Shown here piece after piece: positions 46,923 through 55,268 of a stretch of 64,000 nt of DNA. Location: positions 1,178,001 through 1,242,000 of the forward strand of contig CAVPPH010000001.1 in NCBI GenBank assembly GCA_963707275.1, written 5' to 3'. Source of the stretch: JACKBK01 sp963707275. GTDB taxonomy: Bacteria; Chloroflexota; Anaerolineae; JAAEKA01. Position 1 is the stretch's first letter. Each line of letters starts with the position of its first letter. The position numbers and the translations under genes were made by a program. Under the pieces are notes generated by a model that was not told where the DNA came from, searched no databases, and saw nothing but the letters and a program-made list of their open reading frames with translations.

Positions 46923-48229
46923 TTGAAACCGAAGTTGTTTGTCCCCGTGTTGGTGTTGGCACTCCTTGTCCTTGCTGCGATACCTACCGCCGCCGCACCT
47001 TTCCATGCCGCTCCAATGCGGAGCTATGTGGCCGCCCCCTGCGTACCTGGCACAATCTATGAGTTTTCCTGCGACGTCAACCACGACGGCGTCGTCAATG
47101 TCCTCGACCTTCAGCTCACCGCCGGCCACTGGAACCAAACCGGCGTCTGGACCGGCGGCGGCGACGGCTGGTCGCTGACCGGCAACGCCGGCACCAACCC
47201 GGCGACCAACTACATCGGCACCAGCGACGGCCAGCCGCTGGCCATCCAGCCGACGGGCGGCAACGTCGGCATCGGCACCACCACGCCCAACGCGCGCTTC
47301 AATGTCGTCGGCACCAGTTGGTTTCAGGGCGACAGCACACCGCTGCCGGCGGCCGCCGGCAAGGGGATTGCCATCGGATTTGCCGGTGAGCAAGGCTACA
47401 TCTACGGCTTCGACTACAGCACGTGGACGCACAAGAACCTGATAATTCAACATGACGGCGGGAAAGTCGCCATCGGCACGTCAACGCCCGCCGCGGCCAA
47501 GCTGACTATTGTCGCGGGCACAGGGGAAAATGGTGTGCATGTAGGCTCGGTCGGCGCTAACGGCCTATACGTGGGATCAGCAGGAGAGAACGGAGTTAAC
47601 GTGAATCATGCCACGGGCCATGGTGTACTCGTTAACACAACAGACGGAGATGGGGTGTATGTTTGGGCTGCCGGTGGCTGGTCCGGTGCGTTTTGGGACA
47701 GCATCTTCGTCGGTGGCGTCTGCTCCGGCTGCCTACAGGCTGCAATTTTGCCATCAACGCAGGCAATCGTGTGTTGCAGCCCGGCGATGTGGTGAGCATT
47801 CAGTCGATTGTGTCTAGCGACTTCGACATCGGCTCAGTCCTCTGGCAGGTGGTTCCCGCGGAGGCAGGTCAGACCATTGTCGGTGTCGTAAAGGGCAGGG
47901 CTGAAATTGATGTTGCAAAAGAACCCAGACCCGGCCAAAGCGGGCGTCGCCTGGTGCCGCGCGAGGGTGAAGCGCAACCTGGCGAATATGTCACCATCGT
48001 CTACTCCGGACCGATGCAGGTAAGCGTCGCGGCGGATGAAACTGGCATTGTGGCCGGCACACGCCTGACGGCCGCGGCAAATGGCGCGGTTCGTCCGCAG
48101 GGCACGATCAGGGTGCAACTGGCCGATGGCGAAGGCACGGCAACTATGCCTGACAACGCTCCTGTGCTGGGTGTGGCGCTGGAAGCGCCGAAAGACGGAA
48201 TGGTTTGGGTGTTGGTGAACCCGCAGTAG
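46923..48229 (+). CDS. Secreted dockerin half-module/decapeptide-repeat family protein (one frame change)
   Basis: About 434 residues. TTG start with AGAGG upstream; signal peptide LFVPVLVLALLVLAAIPTAA; one dockerin half-module SCDVNHDGVVNVLDLQLTAG; VGIGTTTPNARFNVVG, typical of phage-tail-like proteins; decapeptide repeats GVHVGSVGAN, GLYVGSAGEN, GVNVNHATGH; a Cys pair GVCSGCLQA; and the family C-terminal domain (TIVGVVKGRAEID, GEYVTIVYSGPMQVSV, MVWVLVNPQ). A break near 47747 needs two bases removed. Start codon is uncertain; an in-frame start at 46893 is possible. Confidence 0.75.
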
Positions 48230-48262
48230 CTGCTCCTGAAGCATGTGCCGCAACGGGTCGGA

Positions 48263-48275
48263 TGTGGTATACTTG
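48263..48275 (+). promoter_or_regulatory. Possible -10 for the nucleotidyltransferase pair
   Basis: TGTGGTATACT lies about 22 nt before the ATG; it contains TATACT with an upstream TG. There is no clear -35. Confidence 0.3.
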
Positions 48276-48293
48276 CAGTGGAGATTTCACGCC

Positions 48294-48587
48294 ATGACAG
48301 AGTACCCATCCGATCCGCAACGAACGCTCGATCCGGTGGCGATCCGCGAGGCGCTGGCAGGCTATGCGATTGCCAACCAAGTCATAGAGGCCGAGCTCAT
48401 CGAGCAATTGGCTTCCATGACCGACGCTGAAGCACGCGCCATCGACCGAGACCTGTACGCCTTCTGGGCTGGAATGCCTGCGTGGACACGAGAGGGCCTG
48501 GAGCGCCTGGAGCCATTGCAGTTGGAGTTGTTGCTGGCAACACGGCAAGCCTTTGAACAGATGGCCATGGCTCAGGGTGTTTTATGA
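48294..48587 (+). CDS. Putative partner of the AbiEii-like nucleotidyltransferase
   Basis: 97 residues, helical: LDPVAIREALAGYAIANQVI, LIEQLASMTDAEARAIDRDLY, and the C-terminus LLLATRQAFEQMAMAQGVL. Its stop overlaps the next start as ATGA. Small proteins in this position before a MNT/AbiEii-like gene often act as antitoxin or accessory partner. The family itself is not recognised; no DNA-binding motif is visible. Confidence 0.5.
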   Translation: MTEYPSDPQRTLDPVAIREALAGYAIANQVIEAELIEQLASMTDAEARAIDRDLYAFWAGMPAWTREGLERLEPLQLELLLATRQAFEQMAMAQGVL

Positions 48588-48844
48588 ACCCGCGCGAAGA
48601 GGCCTCTTGGGAGCTACACCAGTTCTTCGCGGAACTGGGCATTCCCTATGCGATCATCGGCGGCGTGGCCGTGCAAATCTGGGGCCAGCCCCGACTTACG
48701 ATCGACGTTGATCTCACTGCGGTTGCCCCGCTAGATCAGCCGTCCAACGTCTTCATTCAGCAGGTTCTCGATTGCTTCCCTGCCCGGACCAACAACGCGC
48801 TGGAGTTAGCACAGCGTATCCATTCTGGCGAACAAGCGCAATAG
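48584..48844 (+). CDS. Truncated AbiEii/MNT-like nucleotidyltransferase
   Basis: 86 residues: ELGIPYAIIGGVAVQIWGQP followed by RLTIDVDLTAVAP, the G-G-x-A-x-x-x-W and D-x-D motif of the DNA polymerase beta-type nucleotidyltransferase fold in AbiEii and MNT toxins. Normal members run to about 200 residues or more; this one stops 30 residues after the fold core. Just downstream is a remnant of the WVLVNPQ family, so the 3' part was probably lost by recombination. Likely inactive. Confidence 0.6.
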   Translation: MNPREEASWELHQFFAELGIPYAIIGGVAVQIWGQPRLTIDVDLTAVAPLDQPSNVFIQQVLDCFPARTNNALELAQRIHSGEQAQ

Positions 48845-48874
48845 TTGCTTCATCGACACTTACACGAGGAACTC

Positions 48875-48910
48875 AAGCCGCCGGGCAATTGCCGGGCGGC
48901 TTTGTTGTTC
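48875..48910 (+). terminator. Terminator after the nucleotidyltransferase gene
   Basis: AAGCCGCC and GGCGGCTT, extendable with one mismatch to 14 bp, followed by TGTTGTT, 30 nt after the stop. Confidence 0.7.
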
Positions 48911-48940
48911 ACGGATACGAGCCTCGTCCTGGCAGAAACA

Positions 48941-48973
48941 GGAACGGTCAGGGTGCTGGTGAATTTGCAGTAG
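48941..48973 (+). pseudogene. Eleven-codon remnant of the WVLVNPQ gene family
   Basis: GTVRVLVNLQ followed by TAG matches the 3' end of the family genes at DNA level (GGTGCTGGTGAA-TTGCAGTAG). It is followed by a terminator like those after other family members. Confidence 0.55.
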
Positions 48974-48995
48974 CGTCAGCGGTTTGCAAACAACG

Positions 48996-49033
48996 AAGCC
49001 GGCGCGTGACGCGAAACGCTGCCGGCTTCCGTT
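48996..49033 (+). terminator. Terminator-like hairpin after the remnant
   Basis: AAGCCGGC and GCCGGCTT pair, with an inner GCGT/ACGC extension and one bulge, then CCGTTT. It is similar in sequence to the terminator at 46837. Confidence 0.6.
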
Positions 49034-49092
49034 TAATATGTTCAAAGGTCATTTGCGACTGCAACTCAGGTTCTTGCCATAAGGAGGGCGCC

Positions 49093-50274
49093 ATGAAATC
49101 CAGGATGACCGCGATTCTTCTGATCGCCGTACTCTCCCTTGTCGCAGCCGTGTCTGTCTCCGCTGCACCCGAAGTCGGTCCGTGCGTTCCTGGCGGGGGC
49201 TACAACCCTGCTTGTGACGCCGATCAAAACGGGCAGATAAACATCACCGACATCCAACTCACCGCCGGCCACTGGAACCAGAGCGGAATGTTCATCAGCG
49301 ACAGCAATCACAACCACCTGGGTCAGACCTGGATCGGGGCCAGCAACCCCCTTAAGATCCAGGGGGCGTTTGGCGCGCCGGACTACGCCGGCGTTGTGTT
49401 GAGCAACACCGCTGGTCATGGGCTGGCCATCCCTAATGCCAGCATCAACGGCATCTACATAGGCACAACAGGCTTCTACGGGATGGTAGTCAACGACGCA
49501 GCATTGGACGGCGTCTACGTGAACGAGGCGGGCAACCCATCGTCCGCCACGTTCTCAAACCAATCAAACGGCTTCGAGGTTGCCGGGGCGCAGGGCTACG
49601 GACTGTACGTCGGTCGATCTGACTTCAAGCGGCGTGAGCGTGAAATCGGCGGGATTCCACGGCGTGAACGTGGACTCGGCCTTCAACGACGGAGTGAACG
49701 TGTTCTCGGCGGGTGACGACGGCGTGGACGCGGCCGGCAACAACCTGGCCGGCTACTTCTTTGGCCCAGTACAGATCACTGGCGGCTGCACCGGCTGCCT
49801 GCTGGCGACCTTCGGCGTCAACGCCGGCGACACGCCCTTGGCTCCTGGCGACATCGTCTCCCTGGCCGGCCTGCGGGAGAGCGGTGTCGACAGTGTGCCG
49901 ATGTTGATTGAGGTGCAGGCGGCGGCGAGCGGCGAAGCAGTAGTAGGCGTCGTCCAGGGGTGGGCGGAGTTGGTCACTGAGGAAGACCCGCGACCCACTG
50001 AAATCGGCCTGCGCCTGGTGCCACGTGAAGGCCCCGCCGATCCCGGCCAGTACGTCACCATCGCCTACTCCGGGCTGACGCAGGTGAAGGCCAGCGGGCC
50101 GCTTGAGAAGGGCGCGGTGGTCTCACTACCGGCGAAGATGGACACGCCCGGACGCTGCAAACCCGCACTCTCGATGGCATGGAAGTCACTGAGGGCGCGC
50201 AGCCTATTGGCGTGGCGCTGGAAGCCCTGGACGAAGGTGAAGGCCTGATCTGGGCGCTGGTGAACGTGCAGTAG
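49093..50274 (+). CDS. Secreted dockerin half-module/decapeptide-repeat family protein (two frame changes)
   Basis: About 393 residues. AGGAGG site; signal peptide (AILLIAVLSLVAAVSVSAAP); one dockerin half-module (ACDADQNGQINITDIQLTAG) with N in place of some D; HLGQTW; decapeptide repeats GLAIPNASIN, GIYIGTTGFY, GVSVKSAGFH, GVNVFSAGDD; Cys pair GGCTGCLLAT; and C-terminal domain (GDIVSLAGLRESGV, AVVGVVQGWAELV, RLVPREGPADPG) ending LIWALVNVQ. Frame changes near 49618 and 50150. It is a paralogue of the genes ending at 35578 and 48229. Confidence 0.75.
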
Positions 50275-50385
50275 CCTCGTTCACGCCTCCGGCCTGGCTG
50301 CTGGGTGGCCTCGCCAGAGGCGGCTGCTTACCCCTGCTCCCTAGCACGCCAGCGACTTCCAGGCGCAGGGTTCTCGGTTGTCTGG

Positions 50386-50407
50386 CAGGTGCCAATCGTG
50401 GCACCTG
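50386..50407. terminator. Small perfect hairpin
   Basis: CAGGTGCCA and TGGCACCTG with an ATCG loop lie 36 nt before the next start. It could terminate the upstream gene or act as an operator. The remainder of this 168-bp gap shows nothing. Confidence 0.45.
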
Positions 50408-50442
50408 ATCATGTCTTACTTCACAGAAAACGGAGGTTCTCG

Positions 50443-51196
50443 ATGGCGCACGACGATCAATTCACAGCACTCGGTCCACCCTCGTCCGGATCAGGTTTCC
50501 CGTTCTCAGCCTTCTCGACGAGTGCGACGGGCATGGCATACGGTGTCAACGCACAGGGCGGCCGCTGCGGCGTATACGGAGAGAGCGTCAACTTCGAGAG
50601 CGGACGCGAATCGGACGTCCAAGGAGTTGGAGTGCATGGCTTCGGCGAAAATTTCGGGGTGTTTGGCAACGGCAACCGGGGCATTGCCGGCGTCTTCGGC
50701 CAACACAACAGACGACGTGGCGTCGGGATCATTGGCGCGAGCATGCGTGGCGGGACGGGTGTGGTGGGAGTTCAGCCTCGCATCACTCGGCAATCCTCTT
50801 GTAACGTTCGCGTCAACTCCAAATCCGGTCGATGGATCGGGCACGGGCGTGTTTGGATCGAGCGGTTCAGGCACTGGCGTTCTAGGCACAAGTCATACAG
50901 GCCGCGGCGGAGTGTTTCAATCGATTGGTGATGAAGGGGAACCAGTAGTCGCCCAAATGCGGCTGGTTCCGGCGGACTATGATTGTGCCCGACGTGGTTT
51001 CAGCAAGTCCGGTGATGGTCGATCCAGCAAGTGTGAACGAATTGCCGCTTGCGGGCCAGAGTAGCGCGATCTGCTGGCGACGCAAAACGAAGAAGGCTCG
51101 TGCACGTTATGGTTCTGCGTGAGAGCGGGCGAAAAGGACATTCCAGCCCAGTGGTCGCAGGTACTGTTGGGAGAAACCATCCTGGGCAGCAGGTAG
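50443..51196 (+). CDS. Glycine-rich G-V-x-G repeat protein (several frame changes)
   Basis: Corrected reading: MAHDDQFTALGPPSSGSGFP, then repeats GVYGESVN, GVGVHGFGENFGVFGNGNRG, GVFGQHN, GVGIIGASMRGGTGVVGV, GVFGSSGSGTGVLGTSHTG, then GRGGVFQSIG, a linker VSASPVMVDPASVNELPLAG, and a C-terminal module DLLATQNEEGSCTLWFCVRA, AQWSQVLLGETILGS. No signal peptide. The repeat type recurs, in my experience, in Chloroflexota and actinobacterial proteins with phage-tail-like character. Frame changes near 50770, 50930, 50990 and a TAG at 51062 are likely errors. GGAGG precedes the ATG. Confidence 0.6.
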
Positions 51197-51202
51197 CAGT
51201 GC

Positions 51203-51388
51203 GTGCCTCTGCGCCTGGTCCGACGGTCGAACCTGCGATATTCGCGGCTCACTGTCGGCGACGATCGGACGCTGCAAACCCGTACTCTCGACGTCATGGA
51301 AGTCACTGAGGGCGCGCAGCCCATTGGCGTGGTGCTGGAAGGCTCGCCGAAGGACGGCATGATCTGGGTGCTGGTGAACCCGCAGTAG
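51203..51388 (+). pseudogene. Third orphan C-terminal fragment of the WVLVNPQ family
   Basis: TLQTRTLDVMEVTEGAQPIG to MIWVLVNPQ. At DNA level 51266-51340 differs from 50149-50223 at only five positions over 75 bases, so it is a recent duplicate of the end of the neighbouring gene. No start, signal or repeats remain. Confidence 0.75.
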
Positions 51389-51405
51389 CTGCGCGACGCG
51401 TGCAT

Positions 51406-51439
51406 GAAAGTTGGCAACTTTTCGAAGAGTTGCCAACTT
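51406..51439. repeat. Palindromic GTTGCCAACTTTTC element, copy 5
   Basis: AAAGTTGGCAACT and AGTTGCCAACTTT form a 13-bp perfect stem with loop TTTCGAAG. It directly follows the remnant and precedes a stronger terminator. Confidence 0.72.
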
Positions 51440-51450
51440 TGCAGATAACG

Positions 51451-51487
51451 AGGCGCCGGGGACTTTCCGCAAGTCCCCGGCGCCTGC
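51451..51487 (+). terminator. Strong rho-independent terminator
   Basis: A perfect 14-bp stem, GGCGCCGGGGACTT and complement, a 5-nt loop, and a short T-rich tail. It closes the surface-protein cluster. Confidence 0.75.
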
Positions 51488-51490
51488 GCG

Positions 51491-51520
51491 TTTGATGACG
51501 CGGCCCGCCGTGTGCTAGAA
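51491..51520 (+). promoter_or_regulatory. Promoter for the restriction-modification gene
   Basis: TTGATG and TAGAAT with an 18-bp spacer and an upstream TG before the -10. The start codon is about 50 nt downstream. Confidence 0.5.
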
Positions 51521-51571
51521 TAGCGGCTGTCGACTGCTCCGCATCTTCGACATCCACGGCAAGGGGTGACC

Positions 51572-54500
51572 ATGTCCGCATCTGACAAAGTCCACGAACT
51601 GATCGAGCGCTTCGAGCGCAATCTGCCGGCCTACAAGCAGGGCCGCTACAACGAGACCCAGGTGCGCGCGCGAGTTCATCGACCCGTTCTTCAAGGCGCT
51701 GGGCTGGGACGTGGACAACGAGCAGGGCTACGCCGAGGCCTACAAGGACGTGATCCACGAGGACGCCATCAAGGTCGGCCGGCGGCACCAAGGCGCCCGA
51801 CTACTGCTTTCGCATCGGCGGCGCGCGCAAGTTCTTCGTCGAGGCCAAGAAGCCCTCGGTCGACATCCGCAACGACATCCACCCGGCCTACCAGCTGCGC
51901 CGCTACGCCTGGACCGCCAAGCTGCCGCTGAGCATCCTGACCGACTTCGAGGAGTTCGCCGTCTACGACTGCCGCATCCAGCCCGACAAGACCGACAAGG
52001 CCTCGACGGCGCGCGTCCTGTACATCGACCTTCGAGGAGTACGCCGACCGCTGGGACGAGATCGCCGGCGTCTTCGCCGCGAGGCGATCCTGCAACGGCT
52101 CCTTCGACAGGTACGTCGAGCGAGAAGGGCAGCAAGCGCGGCACGGCCGAGGTGGACGCCGCCTTTCTGGCCGAGATCGAACGCTGGCGCGACCTGCTGG
52201 CCCGCAACATCGCCCTGCGCAACCCCGGCCTCAGCCAGCGGACGCTGAACTTCGCCGTCCAGCCGACCATCGACCGCATCATCTTCCTGCGCATCTGCGA
52301 GGACCGCGGCATCGAGCCGTACGGCACGCTGCTGAGCCTGCCCAACGGCGCGCAGGTCTACGCCCGGCTGGTGCAGCTGTTCCGCCGCGCCGACGACCGC
52401 TACAACTCCGGCCTGTTCCACTTCGGCGAGGAAAAGGGCCGCGGCGAGCCGCCCGACACGCTGACGCCCGGCCTGGCCATCGACGACAAGGTGCTCAGGG
52501 ACATCCTCAAGAACCTCTACTACCCCGACAGCCCCTACGAGTTCTCCGTGCTGCCGGCCGACATCCTGGGCCAGGTCTACGAGCAGTTCCTGGGCAAGGT
52601 GATCCGCCTGACCGCCGGCCACCAGGCCAAGGTCGAGGAGAAGCCGGAGGTCAGGAAGGCCGGCGGCGTCTACTACACGCCGACCTACATCGTGGATTAC
52701 ATCGTCCAGCAGACGGTGGGCAAGCTGCTGGAGGGCAAGCGGCCCGGCCCGCAGGGCGGCGTCAGCAAGCTGCGCATCCTCGACCCGGCCTGCGGCTCCG
52801 GCTCCTTCCTGATCGGCGCGTACCAGTACCTGCTCGACTGGCACCGCGACCAGTACCTGGCCGACGGCCCGGAACGCTGGGCCAGCGGGCGCACGCCGCG
52901 CATCTTCCAGAGCCGGCACGGCGACTGGCGGCTGACCACCGACGAGCGCAAGCGCATCCTGCTGAACAACATCTACGGCGTGGACATCGACCCGCAGGCG
53001 GTGGAGGTGACCAAGCTGTCGCTGCTGCTCAAGGTGCTGGAAGGCGAGGACGAGCAGACGCTGGGCCAGCAGCTGGCGCTCTTCCCGGAGCGGGCCCTGC
53101 CCGACCTGGCCAGCAACATCAAGTGCGGCAACTCGCTGATCGGCCCGGATTTCTACGACGGCCGGCAGCTGGCGCTGCTGGACGAGGACGAGGCGCTGCG
53201 GATCAACGTCTTCGACTGGCAGGCGGCGTTTCCCGGAGGTCTTCGCCGGCGGCGGGTTCGACGCGGTGATCGGCAATCCGCCGTACATCCGCATCCAGGC
53301 GCTGAAGGAGTGGGCGCCGGTCGAGGTCGAGTTCTACAAGCAGCGCTACCGGGCGGCCAGCAAGGGCAACTACGACATCTACGTCGTCTTCGTGGAGAAG
53401 GGGCTGAGCCTGCTGAACGAGCGCGGGCGGCTGGGCTACATCCTGCCGCACAAGTTCTTCAACGCCAAGTACGGCGAGCCGCTGCGCGGCATGCATCGCC
53501 GAGGGCCAGCATCTGGCCGAGGTCGTCCACTTCGGCGACCAGCAGGTCTTTGCCGGCGCGACGACTACACCTGCCTGCTGTTTCTGGAGAAGCAGGGTCG
53601 CAAGTCGTTCAACTTCGTCAAGGCGCATGATTTGGAGGCGTGGCGGCAGGGTGAAAAGCAAGTTGAGGGAGAGATTGCTCGGACAAGGCTATCAGCTGGG
53701 TGAGTGGAACTTTGTGGTAGACGAGAAGCAGAACTATTTGACAGATTGCTCGAGATGCCGGCAAGCTTGGGAAGATCTGGCACATCGTTTGTTGGACTCC
53801 AGACAAGCGCAGATGACGTCTACGTGCTGGATGAACCGAGGTCAGACAGCTGATGGTCTGATCAAGGAATACGGACACGGTTCTTGAAGCGAGATCACCT
53901 CAAGCCTTCCTGAATTCAACGTTGATCGCTACGAGCACGTGATCGCTGCGTTGGCTATCTTTCCGTATCACAGTGGACAAGCAACGCTAATTCGCGAGCA
54001 CAGTAGTTGCCAACGGTATCCGTTAAGCATGGACATATCTGAAGTCGACACAAGCACGATCGCTTCGGCACGCGGGAAAATGCGAATGGGACCACGATCA
54101 CTGGTACGCATATGTCTACCCAAAGAACCTTGCGCACATGTGACGTCCAAAGCTGATCGTCCCGGTGACTAGCCACAGGCCGACCGTCACTTTCGACGAC
54201 CGATACGCTTGTACATCACTGGTGGCGGAGACGGCGTGCTACGGCATCACAGCTGCAACACTATCCTGCAGTATGTCGGTATCTTCTTGGGCTACTGAAC
54301 TCCAAGTGTTGACTTCGATTTCTTCGTCAAGCAGTGTGAGTACTCCACTCCGAGGTGGCTACTTCGGTCTCGAAGCAATACATCGATGCAACTCCCCATC
54401 CGCACCATCGACTTCACCAACCCCGCGGACGTGGCGCGCCACGACCAGATGGTCGCGCTGGTGGAGCGGATGCTGGATCTGCACAAGCGGCTGGCCGCGG

Positions 54501-54628
54501 AGTCTGTGCCGCACGTCAAGACGGTGTTGCAGCGCCAGATCGATGCGACCGACCGGCAGATCGACTTGCTGGTGTATGAGTTGTACGGGCTGACGGAGGA
54601 GGAGATCGCGGTGGTGGAGGATGGGTGA
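51572..54628 (+). CDS. Type IIG (Eco57I-like) restriction-modification protein (many frame changes)
   Basis: A single gene of about 1,018 codons. The N-terminal nuclease region has FIDPFFKALGWDVDNEQGYA and RIGGARKFFVEAKKPS (PD-ExK core). The methyltransferase follows with GGVYYTPTYIVDYIVQQTVG, ILDPACGSGSFLIGAYQYLL and the catalytic FDAVIGNPPYIRIQ (NPPY), marking an N6-adenine methylase. The target-recognition part (53700-54380) is badly broken: FVGLQTSADDVYVLDE, ALAIFPYHSGQATLI, HWYAYVYPKNLAHM and KLIVPVT lie in different frames. The end LPIRTIDFTNPADVARHDQM to EEEIAVVEDG is the normal C-terminus. Probably non-functional as sequenced. Confidence 0.8.
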
Positions 54629-54637
54629 GCGCGGCCA

Positions 54638-54747
54638 TCCACGAATGCCTTCGGCAGCACGAATACACGAATTCAGAACCACACCCAAACGCACACTCCT
54701 CTATGCGGAACCACTTATTCGTGAATTCGTGTGCGTCAGCATTCGTG
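54638..54747. repeat. Nested inverted repeat upstream of the GxxExxY gene
   Basis: Outer arms CCACGAATGC/GCATTCGTGG and inner arms ACACGAATTCA/TGAATTCGTGT are both perfect. The ATTCGTG theme is repeated several times. It fills the gap between the restriction gene and the GxxExxY gene. Confidence 0.65.
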
Positions 54748-54791
54748 GACGGCAACCTCCACGACAACACATTAATCAAGGAGAAACACCC

Positions 54792-55268
54792 ATGCCAGAA
54801 CTGGTACAGGACGCCACCGGCAACGACCTGACCTATCGCATCATCGGCGCAGCCATGGCTGTCCATAACGCGCTGGGGCTCGGCTACAAGGAGGAAGTCT
54901 ACGAGCGGGCGCTGGCCGTGGAACTTGATCAACGCGGCATCCCTGCTCAGCGTCAGTTCCCGGTCGAGGTGTGGCACGAGAACGTACCGGTCGCTCTGTT
55001 TTACCTTGATTTGTGGGTAGACGAGCAGGTAGTCGTCGAGATCAAGGCATTGTCGCACCAACTGACCAACGACGAGCGAGCGCAAGTTATCAACTACCTC
55101 AAGGCAACCGGGGCTGCCGTCGGACTGTTGTTCAACTTTGGACGGCGACGGCTCGAATACCAGCGTATCTTCCCTGGCGCGGCCGGCGACAAGCCAGTCC
55201 AGCGGTTGGGACGTGACAACGTCAAGCGTCCCAGCTCACAAGATCAAACCGGACTGTTGGCTCCATGA
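54792..55268 (+). CDS. GxxExxY-family (PD-(D/E)XK-like) protein
   Basis: 158 residues with the name motif in NALGLGYKEEVYERALAVEL, the ExK-type core FYLDLWVDEQVVVEIKAL and the end VGLLFNFGRRRLEYQRI. GxxExxY proteins are small predicted nuclease-fold proteins of unknown role, often flanked by repeats. The start is the ATG after GGAGAAA. Its C-terminus overlaps the next gene start by 4 nt (ATGA). The last 30 residues are beyond the usual family end. Confidence 0.8.
   Translation: MPELVQDATGNDLTYRIIGAAMAVHNALGLGYKEEVYERALAVELDQRGIPAQRQFPVEVWHENVPVALFYLDLWVDEQVVVEIKALSHQLTNDERAQVINYLKATGAAVGLLFNFGRRRLEYQRIFPGAAGDKPVQRLGRDNVKRPSSQDQTGLLAP

Noticed and set aside
51572..55268. BREX, DISARM or another multi-gene defence island
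   Set aside because: Only a single type IIG gene and a GxxExxY protein are present; no pglZ, brxL, drm helicase or other system genes are seen.
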